A stretch of 64,000 nucleotides of DNA from an uncultured Sulfitobacter sp. (lineage in GTDB: Bacteria > Pseudomonadota > Alphaproteobacteria > Rhodobacterales > Rhodobacteraceae): the NCBI GenBank assembly GCA_947501805.1, contig CANMXJ010000002.1, positions 434,001 through 498,000 on the forward strand, read 5' to 3'. Made by a program: the position numbers and the translations under genes. The notes under the pieces were generated by a model that was not told the DNA's origin, searched no databases, and saw only the letters and a list, made by a program, of their open reading frames with translations. This document shows positions 27,888 through 36,271 of the stretch, one piece after another; the stretch's first letter is position 1; each line of letters begins with the position of its first letter.

Positions 27888-28547
27888 ATGTTAAGGATTT
27901 GTTCATGTTTTGCCCTGATGCTTGTCTTGGCCTCACCGTCAGTTGCTGGTGAATTTGCGGGCAAAGTGCGCGTCATTGACGGTGATACAATAGATGTGGG
28001 CGAAACTCGCGTTCGCATCCACGGCATCGACGCGCCCGAACGCGATCAACCCTGTACCACGCTTACGGGCCAAAACTGGGCGTGCGGGGATTGGGTGACG
28101 CGCGCTGTACGCGACCGGTATCAAGGGGCGCATGCGCTTTGCGCGGCAGTGGATCGTGATCGATACGGTCGCGTCGTCGCGCGGTGTTTCGTGGAGGGTC
28201 AGGATATCGGGCGTGCGCTTGTTGCAGACGGGCTGGCCTATGCCTATCGCAAATATTCCAACGACTATGATCTTGAGGAAAAAGCGGCCTTTGTGGCTGA
28301 CGCAGGCATTCATGGCTTTACCATGCAATCGCCAGCCCGCTACCGCCTGACGAGGATCAAAGGGCGCAATGCACCTGATGCAAACTGCCGGATCAAGGGC
28401 AATATCAGCGCCACAGGAACGCGGATTTATCACATGCCGGGGCAGAAATTCTACGAGAAAACAGGCATCCGCCCGGAGCAGGGTGAGCGATGGTTCTGTT
28501 CCGAAGCGCAAGCGCGAGCATCAGGCTGGCGTGCGGCAAAAAAATAG
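27888..28547 (+). CDS. Secreted thermonuclease-family (SNase-like) protein
   Basis: A 219-residue protein with a signal peptide (MLRICSCFALMLVLASPSVAG) and an SNase fold: VRVIDGDTIDVGETRVRIHG, then GIDAPERDQ and DRYGRVVARCFVEG carry the conserved Asp, Arg and Glu positions of the catalytic site. A C-terminal domain of about 45 residues (GNISATGTRIYHMPGQKFY, then ARASGWR) looks like the sunset-type domain seen in related proteins. It probably acts in the periplasm or outside. It converges with the pccR-like gene with 1 base between ends. Confidence 0.9.
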   Translation: MLRICSCFALMLVLASPSVAGEFAGKVRVIDGDTIDVGETRVRIHGIDAPERDQPCTTLTGQNWACGDWVTRAVRDRYQGAHALCAAVDRDRYGRVVARCFVEGQDIGRALVADGLAYAYRKYSNDYDLEEKAAFVADAGIHGFTMQSPARYRLTRIKGRNAPDANCRIKGNISATGTRIYHMPGQKFYEKTGIRPEQGERWFCSEAQARASGWRAAKK

Positions 28548-28548
28548 C

Positions 28549-29949
28549 TTATTCAATACGGTAGGGCAGCGTATCGCGCGTGTTCTGGTCGACAATCAAG
28601 GGCCGTTCCAAGGGGGGGACCGCGCGTTGGTGACAGTTCTTACGCTCACATATCCGGCATGAAATCCCGATAGGCTCAAAGGCGCTGTCCTGCGTTCGGT
28701 CAAGCCCGTCAGCATAGACGAGCTGATCCGCGTGGCGCATCTCGCAGCCCAAGGCGATTGCAAAACGTCGCACAGGCGCGCCAAAACGTCCCGCCGGTTT
28801 CGAGATGTCACGGGCCAGACTGATGTAGCGCACACCGTCCGGTGTTTCGGCCAATTGGCGCAGGAAACGGCCCGGCGTTTCAAAAGCGCGGTGTACATTC
28901 CATAGCGGGCAAGCCCCCCCAAAACGTGCGAATTGCAGTCGCGTCGCGGAGTGGCGTTTGGTGATGGTGCCTGCCTGATCAACCCTTACAAAAAAGAACG
29001 GGACGCCCTTGGCCCCCGGACGCTGCAAAGTCGCAAGGCGATGTGCAACCTGTTCGATGGAACTACCAAACTGGCTGGCGAGGATTTCAAGATCATGGCG
29101 ACAGGTTTGCGCTGCATCCAGAAAACGCGTGTAGGGCATAAGCGCCGCCCCGGCAAAATAATTGGCAAGGCCGATTTTCGCAATGTCGCGGGCAGCGGTT
29201 GTTGTGAAACGCGCCAGATCGAGGGTCGCTTCCAATAAGGCGTCTTGATCTGTCAGGGCGACTTGTAGCAACAGTTGAAAGGTTTGTGTCTGGGGGGCGG
29301 CACGTGCCGATATGGACAGGGTGCGCGCCTCCGTTACATAGCGGCGCAGCGTGTCAGTATCAGCAAAGTGCACACTCACGCCTGCGTCTCCGAGGGCGGC
29401 AATAGCGGCGATGCGCATGTTGCGGTGGTCTCCGGTCCGGCCCGCAAAGTTCTCTGCAGCCCGGTCCACTGCGTCGATGTAATTGTCGCAATAGTGAAAG
29501 AAGTCGCGTACTTCTTCCCATGGTGATGGTGCGCTTCGGGCATCTTCGCGGCCCAACGCTTCATCCAGTGAGGCAAGGCGCTCGTGGGTTTGACGATAGC
29601 TTTGGTGCAAGTCCAGAAACGCGCGCGCCAGTCCCGGTGCATTTGACGCCGCAAGCCTTATATCTGCAAGGGGCGGCAGTTTCCCCTGAAACACCGGATC
29701 AGCCAGCGCTTCGCGCATGTCGCTGACAAGCCGTTCCCCGTCACCTGCACTAAGTTCGGTTACGTCCACGCCAAATTCGGTTGCTAGCGCCAAAACAACA
29801 GTTGTCGAAATGGGACGGTTATTGTTCTCCATTTGGTTCAGATAAGGCAGCGAAACACCCATCCGCGCGGCAAAGTCCTTTTGCGTCAGGCCCAGCTTGG
29901 TGCGCAGCTCGCGCAGCTTGGCTCCGGCATAGAGTTTCTGACTTGCCAT
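28549..29949 (-). CDS. pccR: Short-chain fatty acyl-CoA regulator (ScfR/PccR family), XRE type
   Basis: A 466-residue regulator. The N-terminus is an XRE helix-turn-helix (KLRELRTKLGLTQKDFAARM, residues 10-30), followed by a long helical region and a C-terminal DUF2083-type domain containing ISCRICERKNCHQRA, a cysteine cluster. Members (RamB, MccR, PccR) sense acyl-CoA; PccR of Rhodobacter sphaeroides controls propionyl-CoA carboxylase and methylmalonyl-CoA mutase genes and binds TTTGCAAA-type sites. Such boxes lie just upstream here and before pccB. The pcc genes begin 7.7 kb away. Gene name by homology of family and context; a RamB-like role in glyoxylate genes is the alternative. Confidence 0.88.
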   Translation of the reverse strand: MASQKLYAGAKLRELRTKLGLTQKDFAARMGVSLPYLNQMENNNRPISTTVVLALATEFGVDVTELSAGDGERLVSDMREALADPVFQGKLPPLADIRLAASNAPGLARAFLDLHQSYRQTHERLASLDEALGREDARSAPSPWEEVRDFFHYCDNYIDAVDRAAENFAGRTGDHRNMRIAAIAALGDAGVSVHFADTDTLRRYVTEARTLSISARAAPQTQTFQLLLQVALTDQDALLEATLDLARFTTTAARDIAKIGLANYFAGAALMPYTRFLDAAQTCRHDLEILASQFGSSIEQVAHRLATLQRPGAKGVPFFFVRVDQAGTITKRHSATRLQFARFGGACPLWNVHRAFETPGRFLRQLAETPDGVRYISLARDISKPAGRFGAPVRRFAIALGCEMRHADQLVYADGLDRTQDSAFEPIGISCRICERKNCHQRAVPPLERPLIVDQNTRDTLPYRIE

Positions 29950-29959
29950 TCGTGTGCCC

Positions 29960-29998
29960 TTTGCAACTTTGCAGTTTCAGAAAGGCTAACTTTGCAAA
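29960..29998. promoter_or_regulatory. TTTGCAAA-type boxes before the pccR-like gene
   Basis: TTTGCAAC (29960-29967) and TTTGCAGT (29968-29975) lie back to back, and a perfect palindrome TTTGCAAA is at 29991-29998, 42-49 bases before the ATG. The family is known to bind TTTGCAAA repeats, so autoregulation is likely. Compare the boxes before pccB. Confidence 0.7.
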
Positions 29999-30332
29999 GC
30001 GGGATGCGCAAGCAGAACACTTGTTAGTTATCCCTTAGTCTGGTCCCCTTTTTTCACCGGAAGTGGACGGATGCCACCGGACGACCGCGGAAGGCTTTTC
30101 GGCCCAATCGGTTCGATTGCCTTTTCCACCAACAATAGATAGCTCACTTTCCCACGCGACGATCTGGCGGGAAGTGGCCGGCAATTTGTTTCGCTAGTTC
30201 CACGAATAAAGCCGCCCGCCTGCGCCGCCCCCTGTCGCGCTTGTTGGGCGAACTTGCCCACATCGCCCTGAATGCAGACCTGACATAACCAATCCTCACA
30301 GGAACGCCGGTGACGTCTTCCCTGCCACTGGG
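29999..30332. other. Gene-free stretch, probably further eroded hut sequence
   Basis: The frames in this interval are short and no family is recognised with confidence. Near 30270-30332 a broken frame gives NADL, a stop, then PILTG and VTSSLPL, which may be a badly eroded upstream part of the hutU relic. Nothing else was seen. Confidence 0.35.
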
Positions 30333-30602
30333 ACAGAAAGGGCGGCATCGGACTGGCCACTGCTGAACTCTGCGTCGCGGGCTACATGGGTGTCGCAGCA
30401 TCACGGCGGCGGGATTTGCGTGGGGTTGAGCCAACATTCAGGCATAGTGATCTGCTGCAACGTGACCGAGGATACGGACCGGCGCATCGCCCGTGTTCTT
30501 GGAATGATCTGGCTAGCGGCGTTATGCGCCATGCCGACGCGGGCTATGACGATACTATCGACGGCGCGTCAAAACGGATTGAACCTGCCCGGCATTCTGT
30601 AA
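30333..30602 (+). pseudogene. hutU: 3' relic of urocanate hydratase (hutU)
   Basis: HutU, the second enzyme of histidine degradation, normally has about 555 residues; only about 85 C-terminal residues survive. In one frame one reads SDWPLLN, then [11 protein letters not shown] and [12 protein letters not shown], then [10 protein letters not shown]. The frame then shifts near 30500 to [21 protein letters not shown] and shifts back near 30570 to [11 protein letters not shown] and a stop at 30600-30602. These are the conserved C-terminal blocks of urocanase in correct order. About five residues are also deleted after WPLLN. Two compensating frameshifts and the missing N-terminal 85 percent mean it cannot be functional. 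Identification is by motif memory and should be confirmed by search. Confidence 0.85.
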
Positions 30603-30637
30603 AGAGCGCGGGCATAGAATAACGAACGAACCCTTCG

Positions 30638-30979
30638 ATGAGTAAACGTACCGACACCGGCGTCCGCTCTTTCAAGGGCGTCAAATACAACGGCGTCGCT
30701 TATATGGCCGGGCAGGTTGGCGAAGGAGCCACCATTCAGGAACAAACCACCGAATGCTTGCGCCGCGTTGACGCGCTGCTGACACAGGCAGGGCTGTCAC
30801 GCGCGCACTTGCTGTGTGCGACGATCTGGCGTGCGGATATGAGCGATTTTGACGGCCTGAACGACGTCTGGAGCGCCTTGGTGTCAGAGGGCCACGCGCC
30901 CAACCGCGCCTACGGTGAGGCCAAGCTGGCCAGACCGGAATTGGAATTCGAGATCATTGTAGACGCTGCTTGCGGCTGA
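30638..30979 (+). CDS. RidA-family protein
   Basis: A 113-residue Rid-family (YjgF/YER057c) protein. It begins MSKRTDTGVRSFKGV and has YMAGQVG, RRVDALLTQAGLSRAHLL and ARPELEFEIIVDAA near the C-terminus, where the family active-site Arg lies. RidA proteins deaminate reactive enamine intermediates such as 2-aminoacrylate; more divergent Rid groups have other or unknown roles and this one is not the canonical archetype. It is intact and lies between the two hut relics, so it may have belonged to, or been spared from, the decayed locus. Confidence 0.9.
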   Translation: MSKRTDTGVRSFKGVKYNGVAYMAGQVGEGATIQEQTTECLRRVDALLTQAGLSRAHLLCATIWRADMSDFDGLNDVWSALVSEGHAPNRAYGEAKLARPELEFEIIVDAACG

Positions 30980-31254
30980 CCTTTCGGCACAGACCCACAA
31001 CAGGGCGTGCGCCGGAAATCAGTAGCTTGTCGTCATCCGGAGGCCCCGGAGATAGGTCAGTTGAACAAGGATAACCGTCTGCGTATCCTGTTAACCTTCG
31101 CCCGCGCACAGCCTTAGCTATCCGCCAGATCGACTTCGTTTGGCTAGGTGCTGCCCGGGGCAAGTTGCCCCAGTGTAATCTGGCGCAGGATCTCCGCTTT
31201 CACCTTGCAGTAGGTTGTGGCATCGCACGCTCCCGCCCAGCTGGTTGAGGCCTC
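30980..31254 (-). pseudogene. hutC: 5' relic of a GntR/HutC-family regulator
   Basis: Reading the minus strand from a stop at 31255-31257, one frame gives KAEILRQITLGQLAPGST, a TAG stop (31144-31146), PNEVDLADS, a TAA stop (31114-31116), then GCARAKVNRIRRRLS. Replacing the two stops by Leu gives the HutC winged helix-turn-helix order (PGSxLPNExDLAxxLGCARxTVNRAxRxL). In another frame SGARPVVGLCRKVSRK may continue it, as in the KAGTRVxxxPVRKA stretch after the HutC domain. The effector domain is missing and ridA occupies the site. HutC is the urocanate-sensing repressor of hut genes, so this is consistent with the hutU relic 600 bases away. Confidence 0.75.
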
Positions 31255-31310
31255 TTAATGAAGACATAAACCCTTAAAGTCAGACTTGGACGTCAGCAAA
31301 CGCCATGCCA

Positions 31311-31343
31311 AAAAGAACCGGGCCAGAGATTTCTCTCTGGCCC
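31311..31343 (-). terminator. Rho-independent terminator after the RTX gene
   Basis: GGGCCAGAG (31320-31328) pairs with CTCTGGCCC (31335-31343); on the minus strand the stem is followed by a T-rich run (complement of CAAAAAGAA). It lies about 40 bases past the RTX stop. Confidence 0.8.
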
Positions 31344-31381
31344 CGTCCTGTTGTACTCAAGGCGTTCTCAGATATTACCGA

Positions 31382-34270
31382 TCAGAATATGAAATCAACG
31401 TCCGTCAGGCTGGCGATGCCGACATTCTCGATGGTCAGCGACCCGCCGCCATCCCAGTTGATCGTCACATTCGCACCACCACCGCTGGTCCCAACGGATG
31501 TTGCCGCGTCTTGCCAATCCTGATTAGAGCCCAAGCCGTTCGTCACACCAAAGGATGAGATGTCCAGCCGGTCAGCACTGGTGTAGTCTGTGATCCGGTC
31601 GCCCCCCTGATTTGCAAAGAAGACGAACGTATCAACGCCACCGCCGCCAGACATGATGTCGTTGCCCGCAGCGCCTGTGATCTCATCGTTACCGCCGCCG
31701 CCAAAGATCTCGTCGTTGCCACCGCCGCCGTTGATCTCATCGTTGCCGCCACCGCCAAAGATCTTGTCGTTGCCACCGCCGCCAAAGACGTTGTCATTGC
31801 CAACCTGGGCAAAGACCAGATCGTTGCCGGACTGGGCGAATACCAGATCGTTGCCGGAACCGGTGTTGATGATATCGTTGTCGCCACCACCGTTGGCAAT
31901 GTCATTCGCGGCACCACCGAAGAGCCTGTCTGTACCGGCCCCGCCGAACAGCTGGTCAAAGTCGTTGCCGCCGAACATCAGGTCGTTGCCGCTACCGCCG
32001 AACAGCACGTCCTCGCCGTCGCCGCCATTCAGGACGTCGTTGTCACCATCGCCGGAAAGCACGTCATTGCCCCCTTCGCCGCGCAGGTTATCTGTGCCAG
32101 CGTCGCCGCGCAGGATGTCATTGCCATCGCCACCAAAGGCTTCGTCGTTGCCATCGTTGCCGTCAAAGACGTTGTCGGCGGCATTGCCGATCAGGATGTC
32201 GGCACCGCCGCCACCCATGTAGTTTTCAAACTCCTGCAAATCCCCGCTGAAGGCACCGGCCGTTGTTTGGTTGAACCGATAACCGCCCATATCGAGATCA
32301 ACATAGAAATCAAAAGCATCTATCCCTGTGAACAGGGTAAAGTCGGCGGTATCCGTACCGGCACCACCAATGTAATCCGGCAGACCGTCACCACCGCCGA
32401 AGATGATTGTGTCATCACCACCCTGGCCTTTGAAATTACTGCCATTGACACCTCGGAACGTGTCATCAGCTTGCGTACCGACAACGGCTTCAATGCTGAT
32501 CAGGTCCAGCGTACCGCCAAGGCCGGTCCATTGTTCAGTTGTCAGATCGAAGTTGATGCCTTCTGTCGGGTTTGTCACATCGCTCGCGTCAACCGTGTCC
32601 GTGCCGACACCGCCGTCGATGTCATCGATGAACTGTCCGTTGCCGTGGAAGAACATGTCGTTGCCCGCTTCACCGTTCAGTGTTTGGGTACCAAAAGTCG
32701 ATGTGATTTCATCGTCAAGCGTTGTGCCGATGATTGTCTCGACACTGGAAATCGTCAGCCCGCCGTTCTGGTTCTGGTAGGTTCCGGCCTCCAGATCGAT
32801 GATCAGATTGTGGTCAGTCCGGTTTGAGAGATCAAGCGTATCTGTGCCCGAACCACCCATGATATTATCCGCAAATTCACCGTCGCGCACGATGAACGTG
32901 TCATTTCCTGCACCGCCGTCAATCTCGTCTGTGCCGAAGCCACCTTCGATCACATCGTTACCGTCGCGGCCTTCGATGGAATCATTACCACCATCACCAA
33001 GGATCGTGTCGTTCCCGTCCTGTCCGATCAGGGTGTCGGCACCGCCATCACCATTCAGCGTCGTGTCAGTGATGTTTGTAGTGACGAGGCTGCCTTCGAT
33101 GAAGTTGATCGGCAGTGCGGCGTAGTCAACGGAATCAACCGTGTTTCCGCGTGTGTCCCAGATCGACGCGAAGACGTTATCGCCTTCTTCCCACGAAAAC
33201 AGGATGCGCCCATCGACAGTCACACCGATGCTCGGCGTAATTTCTGTTCCGGCCTGCGGTTCGATCACTGTAACGGTATCACTTACGGTTACTGTGCCTG
33301 TCTCGGTGAACCGGCGCGCCTCGATGGTATTGTCGGTGTCATTGTCCCAGATGATCGCGAACCCGCCATCGGGCAGGGCTACTACCTCCGGTTCATTCCG
33401 TGTGTCGCCACCGCTGTCCACGTTGAAGGGTCCATTAACCGACACCAGATTGCTGTCATAGACACGGTATTGGACATTCGTACCGTCCACCCAGGTTGCA
33501 ACGATATTGCCGTTCAGCAGTGTGGCCACCTGTGGATCAGTGGCCGCAGAAGTTTCAACAGTTGTCGAGTGTTGAAACGTGCCGCTCGCATTATAGACGC
33601 GCATTTCAATGCCGATTGTACCAGCATCATCTTCGCGGTAGACCGTGACCAGTTCCCCGTTGATGTTCAGCGCGGAGTCGGAATCACCGTCAAAGTCGGA
33701 ACTGTTCTGGGCTGCGCCAAACTCTGCCGTCAGGACCAACCCTGTGTCGCTCAGCCGTACGGCGCTTACATCATCGTCCCCACCTGCCCTGTCATCGAAT
33801 GTCACAAAGGATATGTTCGAGCTGTTGTTGACGACAATCGAAGGGTTGGACAGAACATCGGCCGCAGAAAAGTTGTTTGCGACCGTTGCGGTGTTTGTCA
33901 CGTTACCTGTGTCGTCGTGCCGTTGCCAGATGATCGCTTCCTGCGCGGAATTCGAAATGTCATCATCGACATAAACCATCATAAAGCCACCGTCGTTGGT
34001 GGCAGCGATGTCAAATTCCCGCTCGTCGTCGGCACTGAAAGAGCCGTTCAGACGCTGGGCGGATTCAACAACGTTACCTTCAAAATCATAGATAACGCCG
34101 ATAATATCTGTACCCGCCTGCGTGCCAATGCCGGTGGTCCCAAGCTCGACCCAAGCGACAAGGAAGTTACCGTTTGACAGGCCGATGATCTGCGGGTCCT
34201 CAATGCTGGGCGTATTCGCTAATAAGGTGTTTGCCTGGAATTCATTGAGCCATTCTACTGGGGTTGCCAT
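31382..34270 (-). CDS. Large RTX-type calcium-binding secreted protein
   Basis: A 962-residue acidic protein without an N-terminal signal peptide. Residues about 1-390 contain five or more repeats with a P-x-I-x-x-L-x-x-G-x-F-x-V-x-W pattern (GLSNGNFLVAWVE, ALPDGGFAIIWDND), suggestive of a beta-propeller. RTX nonapeptides (GGxGxDxUx) occur in blocks from about 403 and densely from about 693 to 877. The C-terminal 70 residues (DRITDYTSADRLDIS to ENVGIASLTDVDFIF) resemble a type I secretion signal. No ABC/MFP secretion genes are in the window. Possible roles are adhesin or surface protein; no enzymatic domain was seen. AAAGGATT precedes the ATG. Confidence 0.92.
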   Translation of the reverse strand: MATPVEWLNEFQANTLLANTPSIEDPQIIGLSNGNFLVAWVELGTTGIGTQAGTDIIGVIYDFEGNVVESAQRLNGSFSADDEREFDIAATNDGGFMMVYVDDDISNSAQEAIIWQRHDDTGNVTNTATVANNFSAADVLSNPSIVVNNSSNISFVTFDDRAGGDDDVSAVRLSDTGLVLTAEFGAAQNSSDFDGDSDSALNINGELVTVYREDDAGTIGIEMRVYNASGTFQHSTTVETSAATDPQVATLLNGNIVATWVDGTNVQYRVYDSNLVSVNGPFNVDSGGDTRNEPEVVALPDGGFAIIWDNDTDNTIEARRFTETGTVTVSDTVTVIEPQAGTEITPSIGVTVDGRILFSWEEGDNVFASIWDTRGNTVDSVDYAALPINFIEGSLVTTNITDTTLNGDGGADTLIGQDGNDTILGDGGNDSIEGRDGNDVIEGGFGTDEIDGGAGNDTFIVRDGEFADNIMGGSGTDTLDLSNRTDHNLIIDLEAGTYQNQNGGLTISSVETIIGTTLDDEITSTFGTQTLNGEAGNDMFFHGNGQFIDDIDGGVGTDTVDASDVTNPTEGINFDLTTEQWTGLGGTLDLISIEAVVGTQADDTFRGVNGSNFKGQGGDDTIIFGGGDGLPDYIGGAGTDTADFTLFTGIDAFDFYVDLDMGGYRFNQTTAGAFSGDLQEFENYMGGGGADILIGNAADNVFDGNDGNDEAFGGDGNDILRGDAGTDNLRGEGGNDVLSGDGDNDVLNGGDGEDVLFGGSGNDLMFGGNDFDQLFGGAGTDRLFGGAANDIANGGGDNDIINTGSGNDLVFAQSGNDLVFAQVGNDNVFGGGGNDKIFGGGGNDEINGGGGNDEIFGGGGNDEITGAAGNDIMSGGGGVDTFVFFANQGGDRITDYTSADRLDISSFGVTNGLGSNQDWQDAATSVGTSGGGANVTINWDGGGSLTIENVGIASLTDVDFIF
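31650..31870 (-). repeat. 27-base tandem repeats encoding RTX nonapeptides
   Basis: Tandem units of 27 bases, each coding one nine-residue Ca2+ box such as FGGGGNDEI. They are nearly identical in the 31680-31790 stretch and diverge to LVFAQSGND and LVFAQVGND further upstream on the minus strand. Close repeats of this kind are open to slippage and gene conversion. Confidence 0.85.
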
Positions 34271-34326
34271 AGATTGAATCCTTTTACATTTTTAAAATAA
34301 TTTTTTCGTGTGCAAGACTGTACATG

Positions 34327-34341
34327 ATTCTTTGCAAGAAT
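34327..34341. promoter_or_regulatory. Palindrome upstream of the RTX gene
   Basis: ATTCTTTGCAAGAAT, with perfect 6-base arms around TGC, lies 57-71 bases before the RTX ATG, in a locally AT-rich leader (34280-34340). It could be an operator. It also contains TTTGCAA, reminiscent of the PccR boxes, but the arms extend differently. Confidence 0.3.
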
Positions 34342-34799
34342 AACAGAGGCTTAGATTTTCCCCATCGATGCAAAGTGACCCGCAACCCCAGATAGTAAAG
34401 CCATTTGTGCACCCAAGGAAGAGTAGGGATCACAGACCTCCGATGGGACGCAGTTGTTTCGCCTTAGCGTTGTTACACCATAGTTGCGGCTGCCAAGTGC
34501 TTTTGAAGCAGCTCTTTCCCCTCCGGATTTGCCCTGATTGATGCGCTTGTCGGGCTGCCCGGATACGCACCTTAGCTGTGCTGACCCGCTTCATCATTGT
34601 GGCATGTCACCTCGCACCGTATCAACGCCTCCGCATCATCCTGTTGAATTGGGACGACTTTGTTCTCTGGGGTTGCACCCGGATTGTGACCAGTATGCGC
34701 GCCTTTCCCTTCCGAGCGATCATCAATCGACCCCGAAAGGGCTGCGAAAGTGCGCTCGGCGATTTTTGCCTGAACATTTCCCGGAAGGGCGAAGTGTAT
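34342..34799. other. Gene-free stretch between the RTX gene and the RTX relic
   Basis: Open frames here give protein text with no recognised family and no ribosome site. It probably contains the RTX promoter on the minus strand and the eroded start of the RTX relic. No RNA gene or mobile element was seen. Confidence 0.4.
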
Positions 34800-36085
34800 A
34801 TCAATTCCAAGGTGGTGGCAGATGGCGAAAGGCCGAACCGTTTGCTGACGGATGCAGCATTGCGAAAATTGTCACGGCCGCAAGTGAAGGCTGCGCGTTT
34901 GTCAAGATCGCGGCAACCGATAGTAACGATGGAGATGACGAGCAGCCTGACATCGCCGCACTTGCTGCGGGGGGCTTTGTGGTGGCTTGGACCGCGGACA
35001 CCGTATCGGATCGCGAGATCGGTTTTCGGATTTCCAACAGTTCCGGCAGCGCCAGAAGTGGTCCCATGGCCATCGGATCAAGCGGTACGGGTGACCAGAA
35101 TAGATGGCCCGCGGTTGTCGCGCTGCAAGACGGTGGATTTATGATCGTCTACTTTGATGGCCAGTTAAACTACATCCGCGCGCAACGTTTTGATGTTAAA
35201 GGAAATAAGGTTGGCAGCGCAATCTCGTTAGCGCAGATGTTTGGATAGATGCACTTAGCGCCGAAATCCTTGCCGATGGACGCGTCTTTGTGAGTTTTCG
35301 GACGACTTGGCACCAACAACGGTATCGAAGCCATGATTCTCGACGTTCGCGACACAACGACCACAGGCGGCTATTCGCCCGAGGACTATCTTATCGGTAC
35401 CATGCGAGCAGATGCCTTTGTGGCTGATGCAGGCGATGCATATGGCTGGTACGGAGACAACACCATTACGGGTGGGATTGTTGATCAGGATATCTATGGT
35501 GGCCCCGGTGATGACACGATTGCAATCGTGAACGTATCAGGTGCCGAGAGTGTCTTTGGCGGTCCGGGCAACGATACACTTGTCCTGAGTGACGTTTATG
35601 GTGGTACAGATGCAAACCTTGTTTCGGGCACGGTTGTCAGCGGCGGAACGACACAATTCACGCAAGAGTTCGAGAATATCACCGGCAGCGATGCCAATGA
35701 GGTACCGATCGGGTCCATTGAAAACAATTTGCTCAGAAGTGTGGATGGCACCGACACCCTGTGCGGTGAACAGGGTAATGATACTCTCATTGGGGAAGCG
35801 GGCTCCGACGTCCTATCTGGCGGTGGTGGGGCAGATCCCTTTGTGTTTGCAGCCAACAAAGGGAATGACCGGATCACTGATTTCACGTCACTTGACAAGA
35901 TCGACATCGCGGCCTTTGGCGTCGACAATAATGGAGCATCCGGGCAGGACTGGCGAGATGCGGCACTGTCCATTGTACCAAGTGGCGGCGGGTCTGACGC
36001 GACGATCCTTTGGGATGGTGGCGGCTCTCAGGTACTTGAGAACACCACTATTGCCAGTCTGACGGACGCGTTCTTCATATTCTAG
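34800..36085 (+). pseudogene. Decayed RTX-type paralogue
   Basis: Pieces of an RTX protein in changing frames. The frame to 35248 gives DIAALAAGGFVVAWTADT and VALQDGGFMIVYFDGQ, which match the repeats of the intact RTX protein. It then slips: ADVWIDALSAEILADGRVF is in another frame (from 35233), and from about 35320 the protein resumes in the first frame (GTNNGIEAMILDVRD). The remainder is open to 36085 with YGGPGDDTI, GEQGNDTLIGEAGSDVL and a C-terminus DRITDFTSLDKIDIA to ENTTIASLTDAFFIF, about 60 percent identical by eye to that of the intact protein. At 250 residues (35333-36085) the tail could still be expressed, but most of the gene is lost or broken. Confidence 0.75.
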
Positions 36086-36271
36086 GGCCGACGTCCAACA
36101 CCGGTGATATGAAGCTGCTGATATTGAAAAACCGTGGCCTCAACGGATTTTGCCCATGTGCGGCATCAGCGACATGTTTGCCAATCGCCTGATGCGGATA
36201 TCTTTCATCAGGCGTGGTGATGGAACGGGTTCAGCACAAGCCCGATAGGAACAGGTTGCCACACATTTCAA

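Noticed and set aside
30116-30124. GGTTCGATTGCC text resembling a tRNA T-arm
   Set aside because: No matching acceptor or anticodon arms were found around it.
30028-30437. Minus-strand frames of about 100 residues in the gap before ridA
   Set aside because: No family resemblance; the plus strand carries the hutU relic there, so these are shadows.
31650-33060. Regularly spaced repeats that at first sight resemble a CRISPR array
   Set aside because: The units are 27 bases, in frame, and encode RTX calcium boxes without spacers of unrelated sequence.
32267-34177. Open frames on the plus strand across the RTX gene
   Set aside because: They are antisense shadows of repetitive RTX sequence, rich in Ser/Pro/Thr, without ribosome sites.
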